NCBI GenBank assembly: GCA_001971685.1
Contig: CP019326.1
Coordinates: 1,550,001-1,614,000 of the forward strand
Direction of reading: 5' to 3'
From: Halomonas sp. 1513
GTDB taxonomy: Bacteria; Pseudomonadota; Gammaproteobacteria; Pseudomonadales; Halomonadaceae
DNA: 64,000 nt
Below are positions 9,604 to 21,679 of this stretch, piece after piece. Within the stretch, counting starts at the first letter, position 1; each line of letters starts with the position of its first letter. The translations under genes were made by a program, and so were the position numbers. The notes beneath the pieces were generated by a model, which was given only the letters and a program-made list of their open reading frames with translations, did not search any database and was not told the DNA's origin.

Positions 9604-10203
9604 ATGATCCGCTCCATCGAGGAACTGCGTGCGCTCTACCCGCCTGCCAAGCCGCGCGCCCTGCAGAAGCAGCTCAGCCACCTGGATCAGCACTGCCGAC
9701 GCTTCATCGCGCTGTCGCCGTTCGTGGTCCTGGCCAGCGGCGATGGCGCCCAGCAGGATGCCTCGCCACGTGGTGGCGCGCCCGGCTTCGTCAAGGTAGT
9801 CGATGACACCACGTTGTTGATTCCCGATTCACCGGGCAACAACCGCCTCGACTCGCTGAGCAATATCATCGCCAGCGGGCGTCTCGGGCTGCTGTTTCTG
9901 ATCCCCGGCGTCGATGAGAGCCTGCGCATCAACGGCGCGGCCGAGGTGTCGGTGGACGAGGCGCTGCTGGCACAGCTGACAGACGAGCGCCGCACGCCTC
10001 GGGTGGTGATTCGGGTAACGGTAGAGGAGGCCTACCTGCACTGCGCCAAGGCACTGATGCGCTCGCGGCTGTGGGCCGACGACAGTCGCCGCGAACGTGC
10101 GGTGCTGCCGAGCATGGGCAAGATGATCCAGGACCAGACCGGCGGCAGCGGCGAACCCGAGAGCCAGGCGGCGATGCTGGCGCGCTATCGGGACGAGCTA
10201 TGA
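9604..10203 (+). CDS. PPOX-type flavin-nucleotide-binding protein
   Basis: 199-residue protein of the pyridoxamine 5'-phosphate oxidase-like split-barrel family. Visible family features are SPFVVLAS near 38, the central strand FVKVVDDTTLLIPDSPGNNR (about 61-80), and GRLGLLFLIPGVDESLRING near 92-111, which forms the FMN-phosphate region. It lacks the signature of true PdxH, so the substrate is unknown. It starts at ATG 9604 with AGAGA upstream, 67 bp after the oxidase operon, and converges on the TRAP permease gene with only 17 bp between the stops. Confidence 0.85.
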   Translation: MIRSIEELRALYPPAKPRALQKQLSHLDQHCRRFIALSPFVVLASGDGAQQDASPRGGAPGFVKVVDDTTLLIPDSPGNNRLDSLSNIIASGRLGLLFLIPGVDESLRINGAAEVSVDEALLAQLTDERRTPRVVIRVTVEEAYLHCAKALMRSRLWADDSRRERAVLPSMGKMIQDQTGGSGEPESQAAMLARYRDEL

Positions 10204-10220
10204 GGTAGTGCGGCGGACAC

Positions 10221-11480
10221 TCATCCCGACCAGCCCAGCATGATGGGTACGTAGACCACCAGCAGCAGCACGCAGATCAAGCCCAGCAGGTAGGGCAGGA
10301 TGGCGCGGGTGATGCGCTCCAACGGCAGCTGGGTGACCGAGGAGGCGACATAGAGGTTGATCGCCACCGGCGGGGTGATCATGCCGATCGCCAGCCCCAT
10401 GACGATGATGATGCCGAAGTGGATCGGATCGATGCCGAGCTGGGTGACCAGCGGCAGCAGCACCGGGGTGAGAATGATCAGCGCGCTGGCGGTCTCGATG
10501 AATACCCCGGTGAGCAGGATGATCGCCACGATCAGCAGCATGATCACATAGGGATCGGTGGACAGCGACAGCACCGCCTGGGCGATGGCGCCGGGCACCT
10601 GCCAGCTGGACAGCGTCCAGCTCAGCACCGCGGAGGTGGCGATCACCAGCATGATTACCGAGGTGGTGATCGCAGAGCGGATCAGGATGCGGTAGACGTC
10701 GGCCAGGCGCAGGTCGCGGTACACGAACAGCGACACCAGTAGGGCATAGTTGACCGCCACGACGGCGGCCTCGCTAGGGGTGAAGATCCCCGAAAAGATA
10801 CCGCCGAGGATGATCACCGGCGTCATCAGGCCCCAGCTGGCGCTCTTCAGGGTGCGCCAGATGGTCGCCATCGACAGCGGCGTGCCGCGCGGGTAGTTGC
10901 GGCGATAGGCCTGGGTGATGGCAATCGCGGCAAGCCCCAGGCCCATGATCAGGCCGGGTATGAAGCCGTTGAGAAACAGCTTGGAGACCGACTGCTGGGC
11001 GATCACGGCATAGATGATCATGGGGACCGACGGGGGAATCACCACGCCAATGGTGCCGCTGGCGGCGATCAGGCTGGCGGCGGAGGCCGGGTCATAGCCC
11101 TTGCGCTTGAGTTCCGGCACCAGGCTCGACCCTACCGCTGCGGTGGTGGCAGCGCCGGAGCCGGAGATGGCGGCGAAGAACATGCCCGCGCCCACCGAGA
11201 CCAGCGAGAGCCCGCCCTTGAGAAAGCCGAACAGGGCGTCGGCGAAGTCCACCAGCTTTTCGCTGACCTTGCCCTGGGCCATCAGGTCGCCGGCGAGGAT
11301 GAACATGGGTATTGCCACCAGGGCAAAGGAGTTGATGCCCTGAAACATCTGCTGGGTGACCACCATCAGGGGAACGCCCTGGGCATGGATGGCGACCAGG
11401 GTGCTGGCGCCGATGGCCAGGGCGATGGGTACCCCGAGCAGCATGAAGATGAAGAACAGCGCGAACAGCAGGCCGGTCAT
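10221..11480 (-). CDS. TRAP transporter large permease (DctM type)
   Basis: 419-residue inner-membrane protein of the DctM family, which couples sodium entry to import of organic acids delivered by the periplasmic binding protein. It has about 12 hydrophobic helices. Family stretches are FAAISGSGAATTAAVGS near 106, GTIGVVIPPSVPMIIYAV near 147 and MITPPVAINLYV near 375. Its start overlaps the end of the small permease gene by 4 bp. The order binding protein, small permease, large permease is standard for TRAP operons. Confidence 0.94.
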   Translation of the reverse strand: MTGLLFALFFIFMLLGVPIALAIGASTLVAIHAQGVPLMVVTQQMFQGINSFALVAIPMFILAGDLMAQGKVSEKLVDFADALFGFLKGGLSLVSVGAGMFFAAISGSGAATTAAVGSSLVPELKRKGYDPASAASLIAASGTIGVVIPPSVPMIIYAVIAQQSVSKLFLNGFIPGLIMGLGLAAIAITQAYRRNYPRGTPLSMATIWRTLKSASWGLMTPVIILGGIFSGIFTPSEAAVVAVNYALLVSLFVYRDLRLADVYRILIRSAITTSVIMLVIATSAVLSWTLSSWQVPGAIAQAVLSLSTDPYVIMLLIVAIILLTGVFIETASALIILTPVLLPLVTQLGIDPIHFGIIIVMGLAIGMITPPVAINLYVASSVTQLPLERITRAILPYLLGLICVLLLVVYVPIMLGWSG

Positions 11481-12016
11481 GCGGGCGGTTCCTCGGCGTT
11501 GGGGCTACCCGAGTCGATGGCGTCGGGCGGTGCCACCAGTGCCTCGACCAGATCGACCAGGGCATACCAGCTCATCAGTGCGGAGGCGAGCGGTATCACA
11601 GCGTAGATATAGGTCATCGACAGGCGCAGCGAGGCCGAGCGCTGAAAGCTCTGGGCATGCATGTACTGATAGCCGATCACCACCAGCGCGATCATGAAAC
11701 CCAGCGCAACCAGCAGGGCGGCGATACGTGCCAGCCGCTGCAGGCGCCTGGGCAGGGCCTCGACGACGAACGTCACGGCGATGTGCCGGCCGCGCTGGAA
11801 GGCCAGGGTGGCACCCAGGAAGGTGATCCAGATCAGCAGAAAGCGCGACACTTCTTCGGTCCAGCCGACGGCACTGAACAGTACGCGAGAGACGATCTGC
11901 AGTGTGATGGTGGCGATCAACGCCGCCATGCCAGCGAATACCAGGGGCTGGATGACGGCGTCAACGGCTCGCTCGAAACGCTGCAGCCGCGGAAGCAGGG
12001 CGAGCAGCAATCGCAT
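11477..12016 (-). CDS. TRAP transporter small permease (DctQ type)
   Basis: 179 residues with four hydrophobic helices, the DctQ layout. The helix 2 end carries WTEEVSRFLLIWITFLGA, the typical E-x-x-R-x-x-x-x-W signature, followed by RGRHIAVTF. It follows the binding-protein gene with no gap and overlaps the large permease gene by 4 bp. It ties the binding protein to the large permease. Confidence 0.93.
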   Translation of the reverse strand: MRLLLALLPRLQRFERAVDAVIQPLVFAGMAALIATITLQIVSRVLFSAVGWTEEVSRFLLIWITFLGATLAFQRGRHIAVTFVVEALPRRLQRLARIAALLVALGFMIALVVIGYQYMHAQSFQRSASLRLSMTYIYAVIPLASALMSWYALVDLVEALVAPPDAIDSGSPNAEEPPA

Positions 12017-13012
12017 TTACTCGAGCGCCGCCCGAATGCGTTCCAGGTAGTCGCCGAACTGCTCGCCATACTTGTCGTAGACAGGCGCCACGGCGGCCTG
12101 GAAGGCTTCGAGATCGGGGGTATCGTTGATCTCCATGCCGGCAGCGCGCAATTCGGCGAGCTGCTCGGTCTCCATCTCGGCGTTCATGCGCCGCTCATGC
12201 TCGGCGGCCTCTTGGGCGGCATCGCGCAGGACGTCGTGAGCGGCCTCGGGCAGCTGGTTCCACACCGGCATGCCCATCACGAAGATCGCTGGGGCATAGG
12301 TATGCCGCGACAGCGTCATGTAGGTCTGGGTCTCGTCGAGGTTGAAGGAGTGAATGACGTTGACCGGGTTTTCCTGACCGTCGATGGTGCCCTGCTGCAT
12401 GGCGGTCAGGGCTTCGGTCCAGGCCATGGGGATGGCATTGGCGCCGAGTTCGCGGAAGGTATCGGTGTAGACCGGATTCTCCATCACGCGGATGCGCAGG
12501 CCGTCGAGATCGTCGGGGGCGTTGACCGGGTGCTGACTGTTGGTCAGGTTGCGGAAACCGCGCTCGGCGTAGGCCAGCCCCTTGAGGTTGACGTCGGCGA
12601 GCTTGTCGAGCAGCTCCTGGCCGATGGGGCCGTCGAGGACCTCGTAGGCAGCCTCCGGCGAGGGGAACAGGAACGGCAGCTCGAAGACCGCCATCTCTTC
12701 GACGAAGTTGGCCACCGGGCCGTTGGTTATCACGCCCATGTCGATGCTGCCGATCTGCATGCCTTCGAGCAGGGTGCGTTCGTCGCCCAGTGAGGCGTTG
12801 GGGTAGATGTCGATGCTGACGGCGCCCTGCGTGCGTTCCTCGACCAGCTCCTGGAACTTCACTGCGGCGATATGAAAGCCGTCCTGCTCGTTTACCACGT
12901 GGGCTAGGCGCAGCGTAACGGGATCCATGTCGGCGAACTCGGAGGCTTGGGCGGTAGTCAGCATGGCCAGTGAAACACCGGCGGCCAGCGTGCAGCGTAC
13001 GAAGCGATTCAT
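12017..13012 (-). CDS. TRAP transporter periplasmic substrate-binding protein (DctP family)
   Basis: 331-residue solute-binding protein with a clear signal peptide (MNRFVRCTLAAGVSLAMLTT, cleavage after AQA). The mature part begins with LRLAHVVNEQDGFHIAAVKF and contains the family motif GLRIRVMENPVY near 170, which holds the arginine that binds substrate carboxylate, then GQENPVNVI near 217. The start at ATG 13012 has AAGGA seven bases upstream; an earlier in-frame codon at 13036 would spoil the signal peptide. The substrate is probably a C4-dicarboxylate or a related acid, but it cannot be fixed from sequence. Confidence 0.92.
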   Translation of the reverse strand: MNRFVRCTLAAGVSLAMLTTAQASEFADMDPVTLRLAHVVNEQDGFHIAAVKFQELVEERTQGAVSIDIYPNASLGDERTLLEGMQIGSIDMGVITNGPVANFVEEMAVFELPFLFPSPEAAYEVLDGPIGQELLDKLADVNLKGLAYAERGFRNLTNSQHPVNAPDDLDGLRIRVMENPVYTDTFRELGANAIPMAWTEALTAMQQGTIDGQENPVNVIHSFNLDETQTYMTLSRHTYAPAIFVMGMPVWNQLPEAAHDVLRDAAQEAAEHERRMNAEMETEQLAELRAAGMEINDTPDLEAFQAAVAPVYDKYGEQFGDYLERIRAALE

Positions 13013-13075
13013 TATGATTTTCCTTTTTGTGGTCAAACCCTTGAAGCATGCCCGAGGCCTGATGCCAGGGTCAAT

Positions 13076-14134
13076 TCAGCCCACCTTGTACGATAGTGGC
13101 GACTCCGCCAGCAGGCCGCGGCCGCCGGCCAGGGTCAGGGCCAGGTCGTGGATGCCGTCCCACAGTGGCAGCGGAGCGGCGCCCTTGATCGCCAGGTCGA
13201 GACGCTGGGCGAACAGCAGCAGCTTGTGCAGGCGCTTGAGGGGAAGACGATTGAGCGCCTGCTGGTAGGCGGGGCGGCGCTTGTCGAAGATCGGCGGCTT
13301 CTGCGCCTTGCAGGCGTGCTCGAAGCTCTGGCCTTGGTCGAGGTGCTGGTAGAGCGACAGCAGGATGCGCAGCTCGCGGGTCAGCGCCCACAGCATGATC
13401 GGCGCCTCGACGCCCTCCAGGCGCAGGCCGCGCACGATCCGCGAGACCCGCTCGCGCTCGCCGCGCAGGCACGCCTCGGCCAGGGTGAAGACATCGTAGC
13501 GCGCGCTGTCGTCGACGCCACTGGCGATCGCTTCGGCGTTGAGGCGCGCGCCGGGGGGCATCAGCAGCGCCAGTTTCTGCAGCTCCTGGTCGGCGGCCAG
13601 CAGGTTGCCCTCGGTGCGCTCGCCGAGCAGCTTGGCCGCCTCCATGTCGAGCTGCAGGCCGTGGCGGCTGGCGCGGTCGCGCATCCAGTAGCCGAGTCGC
13701 TGATGGTCCACCGGCCACACCGGTACGAACAGCCCGATCTTGTCCAGCGCCTTGAACCACTTGCTCTGCTGCTGCTTGCGGTCGAGCTTGCCGGCGCTGA
13801 GCAGCAGCACGTTGTCGCTGCCCTTGGCCTGCTCGGCGTAGGCCTCCAGCGCCCGGCCGCCCTCCTGGCCGGCGGCCTGGCTGCCGAGGCGCAGCTCGAT
13901 CAACTTGCGGGTGGCGAACAGCGACATGCTGGCGGCGGACTCGGTGAGTCGCCCCCATTGAAAGCCGCTCTCGACGTGCAGCACCTCGCGCTCCTCGATG
14001 CCCTGCTGGCGGGCCGCGGCGCGTACCGCATCGCAGGCCTCGATATGAATCAGCGGCTCATCGCCGGTGATCATCACCACCGGCGGCAGCTTGTTGGCGA
14101 TGGCGTCGGGCAGCTTGTCGGGGAATATCTTCAC
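13076..14134 (-). CDS. holA: DNA polymerase III subunit delta
   Basis: 352 residues, close to E. coli HolA (343). It is the delta subunit of the clamp-loader complex, which opens the beta sliding clamp at primer ends. Recognisable stretches include VVMITGDEPLIHIEA near 18, SMSLFATRKLIELRL near 70 and the AAA-like C-terminal half. Its neighbours lptE (25 bp upstream) and leuS give the conserved gammaproteobacterial order leuS-lptE-holA. The stop lies 63 bp before the TRAP binding-protein gene on the same strand. Confidence 0.93.
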   Translation of the reverse strand: MKIFPDKLPDAIANKLPPVVMITGDEPLIHIEACDAVRAAARQQGIEEREVLHVESGFQWGRLTESAASMSLFATRKLIELRLGSQAAGQEGGRALEAYAEQAKGSDNVLLLSAGKLDRKQQQSKWFKALDKIGLFVPVWPVDHQRLGYWMRDRASRHGLQLDMEAAKLLGERTEGNLLAADQELQKLALLMPPGARLNAEAIASGVDDSARYDVFTLAEACLRGERERVSRIVRGLRLEGVEAPIMLWALTRELRILLSLYQHLDQGQSFEHACKAQKPPIFDKRRPAYQQALNRLPLKRLHKLLLFAQRLDLAIKGAAPLPLWDGIHDLALTLAGGRGLLAESPLSYKVG

Positions 14135-14159
14135 GCGGGGAACCTATGAACGCGTTGCA

Positions 14160-14660
14160 TCACGACGTTGGCTGGTTGTCGAGGGCGCGCAGGCGGTCGA
14201 GCAGGCGACGTGCGGCTTCTTCTCGCAGTTCCTGGCGGGCTTCCTCGCGCAGATCGTCCTGGGCCAGCAGGTTGTCGTCGCTGATGCTGAAGTTGGTGCT
14301 CACCTCGAGCTGCTGCTGATCGAGCAGGTAGGCGTTGTCGCGCTGGCGCTGCACCGAGAAGGGCGCGCGCAGGGTCATCTCGATCTCGCGGCTGGCGGCG
14401 CTGCCGAAGGTGCGGCGGCTCTCGCTGAACGCCTCGCTGCCGAGGTTGAGGCGCAGCGGGGCGTCGTCGCGAATCACGGTATCGGCACGTTCCAGCGCCG
14501 CCTGCACCGCCGGGGTCAGGTCACTGTCGGCGGCGACCAGAGCGATGCTGTCGAGTGACAGCACCGGGGTCTCCAGCCCGCGCAGGCGGAAGCCGCAGCC
14601 GGCCAATGCCAGGCCGGCGCCGGCGGCCAGGGTCAGATGAAGAAAGCGGCGACGCTGCAT
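14160..14660 (-). CDS. lptE: LPS-assembly lipoprotein LptE
   Basis: 166-residue outer-membrane lipoprotein that plugs the LptD barrel and helps deliver lipopolysaccharide to the cell surface. The N terminus carries a lipobox LAGC (Cys22) followed by GFRLRG, the hallmark of LptE. The start of the signal peptide, RRRFLHL, resembles a Tat motif but may be chance. It sits between leuS and holA, as in E. coli, where it was called rlpB. Confidence 0.92.
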   Translation of the reverse strand: MQRRRFLHLTLAAGAGLALAGCGFRLRGLETPVLSLDSIALVAADSDLTPAVQAALERADTVIRDDAPLRLNLGSEAFSESRRTFGSAASREIEMTLRAPFSVQRQRDNAYLLDQQQLEVSTNFSISDDNLLAQDDLREEARQELREEAARRLLDRLRALDNQPTS

Positions 14661-14694
14661 GGGACGCTCCTTGTGAGGTTGACGACCGTGGGGC

Positions 14695-17361
<2,667 letters not shown>

Positions 17362-17523
17362 CTATACCTTGGTCTACGTTGGCGTTAACTGTTCATGGCT
17401 TGGCATGCAACGACGCCGGCTAGCATACCGCACTAGGCTGTCTGCGGCCACGCTGCGCCCGGTGCTTACCTGCCCAGGAGTCGCCGATGGTCAGGCGCCG
17501 CCTGAGTCGAACGTGGTAAGCGG

Positions 17524-17933
17524 TTTTCTAAGGGGGCCGACAGTAAAGTATTAAGGTTGCGCTTACTCACGGCCGAGACTCAATGTGGCACTTCGCTTGT
17601 CATTCAAAACCCGAAAGTGTCCAGGGGGTTGGCTGGGTCATAGTATGGCCGCTTAGTTTTCTAAGTAAATGTACTTACCTTGTATATCAAGCTCGCGCGC
17701 CCTGGGATTAATGGAGGTTAGTGGCCGTTGACCAGCGTCGCGAATCGACTAGTGAATCGCTTAGGCGTAGTAGGATGATTAGTTTTCTAAGCCAGTAAGA
17801 TTATTTTATTAAGGCTTTACTAACCCTGCCTTGTTACGTAATGTAACGTTCAAGTGTTCAGTCATGATTAGTCGTCATCTGAATTTTCTCTCGTGATGAG
17901 TTTGTTAAGAGACTCGGCATTACTTTATTAAGG
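17524..17933. repeat. Repeated TTTTCTAAG and TATTAAGG motifs in the leuS/EPS divergent region
   Basis: The 774-bp gap between leuS and the first polysaccharide gene holds no convincing gene. It contains TTTTCTAAG at 17524-17532, 17657-17665 and 17783-17791, and TATTAAGG at 17549-17556, 17807-17814 and 17926-17933. At 17652-17665 the motif is a perfect palindrome CTTAG-TTTT-CTAAG, and at 17779-17791 a near-copy TTAG-TTTT-CTAAG. Twice the two motifs occur about 24-25 bp apart. This suggests binding sites for a dimeric regulator of the polysaccharide genes; the regulator is unknown. Confidence 0.5.
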
Positions 17934-18063
17934 TTGTGCTCGGCTGGCAGTCTTCGATACTTAATGTTACTTATGGTTGTCAATTGTTACGTTGATGGGG
18001 CCGGCGCCTCAAGCGGCTCAGGGATGAGCCTGGTGCTGGTTTGGTTCAGCAAAGGGACACAAA

Positions 18064-20136
18064 ATGGCACAACTACTAAAAAAGCTGTTCAGCCTACCTC
18101 GGCGTAGTAAGCAGGCTATCCAGCTTCTGGCCGATTCTTTTCTAATCGTGGCCAGCTTCTTTACTGCAATGCTGTTACGGCTGGACTCCATACGCTTTCT
18201 TTCTGATCCGGCGGTGTGGATGGCGTTGCCTGTGGTGGTGCCTGTTAGCTTAGTCATATTTATGAGGTTAGGTTTTTACCGTGCCATTATTCGTTATATG
18301 GGGCTCAAGGCCTTCCAAGCGGTAATGGCCGGCGTTATGGGGTCTGCCTTGACGCTGGGTGTTGTGAGTAGTGTCTTCAACCTGCCGGTGCCGCGCTCTG
18401 TGCCCTTTATTTATATTATGCTGGCACTAATGACCATCGGCGGGGTGCGCCTTGCGCTGCGCTTGCTCTACCAGCGCGGACAGCTGCGTCTCAAGACGCG
18501 TGTACTTATCTATGGGGCCGGTGCCGCTGGTCGTCAGTTGGCGATGTCGCTGCGCCATGGTCGAAACTATGAGCCGGTGGGTTTCGTCGACTTTGCGCCT
18601 AAACTGCAAGGCACTCATGTCGAAGGACTGCGGGTGTATTCTCCGGATGACACCACCCGCATCATCGATAATTACGGTGTCGAGAAACTCCTGCTCGCCG
18701 TACCCGAAGCCACGCGTACCCGCCGCCAGCAAATCATCGAGTCGATTGAGCCGCTCTCGATTCCTGTTCAGACCATCCCTGACATGGCAGATGTCGTTTC
18801 CGGCAAGGCCAAATTCAATGAACTGCGCGACGTCGCGGTAGAAGACCTGCTGGGTCGTGATCCGGTGCCACCCGTGCCGTCGCTGATGGGGGCCAATATC
18901 ACCGACAAAGTCGTGATGGTGACCGGGGCGGGTGGCTCGATTGGCAGTGAGTTATGCCGTCAGATCTTGCGCCAACATCCTAGCAAGCTGCTGCTGGTGG
19001 ATGTGTCCGAGTACTCCCTCTACCGCATAGAGCTGGATCTCAAGCGTATCTCGCAGGCGGAATCGCTGAGGTCCAGTGTCGTCCCGATCCTCGCCTCAGT
19101 GCGCGATGGAGAGCATATCGAGCAGCTCTTGGTGACGTTTGGCGTACGCACTATCTATCACGCCGCTGCGTACAAGCACGTGCCAATGGTCGAGTACAAC
19201 CCATGTGAAGGCGTGCTAAACAACGTCTTTGGGACGCTGGCAGTGGCCAAGGCAGCGCGTGCGGCGGAGGTCGACGACATGGTGCTGGTGTCTACCGACA
19301 AGGCAGTCCGGCCGACCAATGTGATGGGGGCCAGTAAGCGCATGGCAGAACTGGTATGCCAGGCGATGGCTGCGTCAAGGCAGACGACGCGCTTCACGAT
19401 GGTGCGGTTTGGCAACGTGCTTGGCTCTTCCGGCTCTGTGGTGCCGCTGTTTCGCAAGCAAATCGAAACTGGCGGACCGATTACCGTCACTCATCCTGAG
19501 ATTACCCGTTATTTCATGACCATCCCTGAAGCAGCACAGTTGGTGATACAAGCGGGTGGGATGGCCAAGGGTGGGGATGTTTTTGTTCTGGACATGGGAA
19601 AACCGGTACGCATTGCCGAATTGGCGATTCGCATGGTGCGCTTGACTGGCCTTGAGCCTTTTTTCCCACAGTCGAGCGGACCTCCGTGTTCCAAGTCTTC
19701 TAGAACGAAACCTGATCAATACGACGGGTTGGCAGAGAGTAGTCATAAGGGGGATATCTCAATCATTTTTACCGGACTGCGGCCTGGTGAAAAGCTCTAT
19801 GAAGAGTTGCTGGTTACAGAGGCCGTGGGCAAGACCAGTCACCCGCGCATCATGACCGCCAATGAGGCGTTACTTGGTTGGGAGGAGTTAGAGCCGATTC
19901 TACTCTCGCTACATGACGCTTGCATTTGTCTAGATGGCGATGGCGTGCGCCAGGTATTAATGGAGGCACCCACGGAGTACCACCCCCAGAGCGACATCAT
20001 CGATCACGCTGCAAAAACACCCAGCGATGCATCAAAAGCAAGCGCAGCGCTAACTCGCAATTACATGCCTGGTTATAACACGGTTGGATCAATGGCCGAT
20101 ATTCCCACTGGCTGGCAAACCCTGAGAGCTAGATGA
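18064..20136 (+). CDS. Membrane-anchored nucleotide-sugar 4,6-dehydratase (CapD/WbpM/PglF type)
   Basis: 690-residue inner-membrane enzyme that probably converts UDP-GlcNAc to the 4-keto-6-deoxy sugar, the first step toward QuiNAc- or bacillosamine-type residues. Four hydrophobic helices fill about 15-120. A first Rossmann domain carries VLIYGAGAAGRQL near 148. The catalytic SDR-type domain begins at KVVMVTGAGGSIGSEL near 281 and contains STDKAVRPTNVMGASKRMAE near 416, where Met replaces the usual catalytic Tyr of YxxxK, as is normal for this long family. The start ATG follows an AAGGGA site. It is separated from wza by 422 bp and probably has its own promoter. Confidence 0.9.
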   Translation: MAQLLKKLFSLPRRSKQAIQLLADSFLIVASFFTAMLLRLDSIRFLSDPAVWMALPVVVPVSLVIFMRLGFYRAIIRYMGLKAFQAVMAGVMGSALTLGVVSSVFNLPVPRSVPFIYIMLALMTIGGVRLALRLLYQRGQLRLKTRVLIYGAGAAGRQLAMSLRHGRNYEPVGFVDFAPKLQGTHVEGLRVYSPDDTTRIIDNYGVEKLLLAVPEATRTRRQQIIESIEPLSIPVQTIPDMADVVSGKAKFNELRDVAVEDLLGRDPVPPVPSLMGANITDKVVMVTGAGGSIGSELCRQILRQHPSKLLLVDVSEYSLYRIELDLKRISQAESLRSSVVPILASVRDGEHIEQLLVTFGVRTIYHAAAYKHVPMVEYNPCEGVLNNVFGTLAVAKAARAAEVDDMVLVSTDKAVRPTNVMGASKRMAELVCQAMAASRQTTRFTMVRFGNVLGSSGSVVPLFRKQIETGGPITVTHPEITRYFMTIPEAAQLVIQAGGMAKGGDVFVLDMGKPVRIAELAIRMVRLTGLEPFFPQSSGPPCSKSSRTKPDQYDGLAESSHKGDISIIFTGLRPGEKLYEELLVTEAVGKTSHPRIMTANEALLGWEELEPILLSLHDACICLDGDGVRQVLMEAPTEYHPQSDIIDHAAKTPSDASKASAALTRNYMPGYNTVGSMADIPTGWQTLRAR

Positions 20137-20482
20137 GCCTATGGCAAACGTAGCGTCAACAAAAAAGCAGTGTCGCCAGAGTGCTGCGTGTCATTCTCCA
20201 GAAGACCGCTAATACCGGTGTAATGGTCATGAAGCATCGATGTTGGCGCCACAAGGTACCTTCAGGAAGTAATTAGAAATATACAGATTATTCGGTGGCT
20301 GTCAGGACGATAGACGATCGTCGCCATATTGGCTTCGAGAAATGACAGGCTCCGGATACATATTGAATAGACAGTCGATGTTGCCACAGGGCTCTTCGTG
20401 AGTCGGCTGTTGGCAATTCAGACAACCAGTATGTGCAAGCGTACCAACGCTGCTGGCCTCGGAGATGCGCCGTACACTCCGG

Positions 20483-20493
20483 GGCGGTAGCGT
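20483..20493 (+). promoter_or_regulatory. ops element (RfaH recruitment site, JUMPstart-like)
   Basis: GGCGGTAGCGT matches the ops consensus exactly and is followed by GCC, as in E. coli JUMPstart leaders. It lies 65 bp before the chosen wza start, in the untranslated leader of the long polysaccharide operon. RfaH binds this element in the non-template strand of a paused transcription complex and suppresses termination. The 422-bp gap it sits in holds no other gene that I can support; the minus-strand frame at 20302-20580 is not convincing. Confidence 0.8.
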
Positions 20494-20558
20494 GCCTGGA
20501 CGAAGTCGCCAGGGATCGGGCTCAAAATGACAATGCAAATGCATCGGGGGAACGGCCA

Positions 20559-21677
20559 ATGCGTACTCTAATCGCTCCACGCTATATCATGACGTTATTC
20601 GCGCTACTTACACTAGGGGGCTGCGCCATCGCTCCCGGTGGGCATATGAACTATGACACGGGGGATGCGCCAGAGCTCTCTCACCTCGTCGACGTTCAAC
20701 CGATAACACCACAGTTGATCGGTGCACTTGAGCAAGCGGAGCGGCGTGTCAGCCCTGTGCCAGACGAACTGCGCGGCCAATTATCCGACTACGAGTACAA
20801 GGTTGGCCCTGGCGATGTACTCAGCATCGTGGTGTATGACCATCCCGAGTTGACGATACCCGCGGGGGCCGAGCGCAGCGCGGCAGAGGCCGGTAATCAG
20901 GTGCGTGGTGATGGCACCATCTTTTACCCTTTCCTGGGGCGGATCAATGTGGCAGGCAAAACCTCCGATGAGATTCGCCTGCAGTTGACTCGCGGGCTCT
21001 CCCAGTTCCTCACCGAGCCGCAGATCGATGTCTTCGTGGCGGCCTTCAACTCGCAGAAAGTCTATGTCACGGGGGCGGTAGGTGGCCCCGGTGTCGTGCC
21101 GATCACCAACGTACCCATGACCATCATCGATGCCATCAGCGAGGTTGGTGGGCCTACGGCAGATGCCTTCTGGCACGACCTCACCTTCATCCGCGATGGC
21201 CAGGAAGAGCGGCTGTCGCTTTATGCTCTACTCAGCGAGGGAGATCAGCGCCAGAATCGGCTGTTGAGAGATGGCGATATCATTCATGTACCCACTGCGG
21301 AGAATCAGGGCATTGCCATGATGGGGCAATTACGCTCGCCGGGTAACTTGCCAATGAACCGCGAGCGACTGTCGCTTTCAGACGCGATCTCACGCGCGGG
21401 TGGCATCAACGAAGACACTGCCGATGCGTCGGGTATTTTCGTGCTGCGCCGCCAGCCCGAGGCCAGTGAAAAACTGGCCACGGTCTATCAGCTCGATATA
21501 AACGACGCCACTGCCTTCGCGTTAGCCGGAGGCTTCCCGCTCGAGCCCCGCGATATCGTCTACGTTACCACGGCGCCGCTAGCGCGCTGGAACCGCGTGA
21601 TCAGTCTGCTGCTGCCCTCCATCGGGTTGCCGGGGGATATCGGTAGCTCCAGTCGAAACCTGGGAGACGTGCTCTAA
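20559..21677 (+). CDS. wza: Outer-membrane polysaccharide export lipoprotein
   Basis: 372-residue Wza-type protein that forms the octameric outer-membrane exit channel for capsule or exopolysaccharide. It has a short signal peptide with lipobox LGGC, then a polysaccharide-export domain with VGPGDVLSIVVYDHPEL near 85 and FYPFLGRINVAGKT near 123. SLBB-type repeats follow, with KVYVTGAVGGPGVVPI near 168 and IAMMGQLRSPGNLPM near 252. I chose ATG 20559 (GGGGGAA upstream) because it gives a proper lipoprotein signal; the frame is open further upstream, but that would run over the ops element. wzb starts 2 bp after the stop. Confidence 0.9.
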   Translation: MRTLIAPRYIMTLFALLTLGGCAIAPGGHMNYDTGDAPELSHLVDVQPITPQLIGALEQAERRVSPVPDELRGQLSDYEYKVGPGDVLSIVVYDHPELTIPAGAERSAAEAGNQVRGDGTIFYPFLGRINVAGKTSDEIRLQLTRGLSQFLTEPQIDVFVAAFNSQKVYVTGAVGGPGVVPITNVPMTIIDAISEVGGPTADAFWHDLTFIRDGQEERLSLYALLSEGDQRQNRLLRDGDIIHVPTAENQGIAMMGQLRSPGNLPMNRERLSLSDAISRAGGINEDTADASGIFVLRRQPEASEKLATVYQLDINDATAFALAGGFPLEPRDIVYVTTAPLARWNRVISLLLPSIGLPGDIGSSSRNLGDVL

Positions 21678-21679
21678 GC

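Noticed and set aside
20302..20580. 92-codon minus-strand frame covering the ops element
   Set aside because: No ribosome site or family resemblance. It overlaps the ops leader and the wza start.
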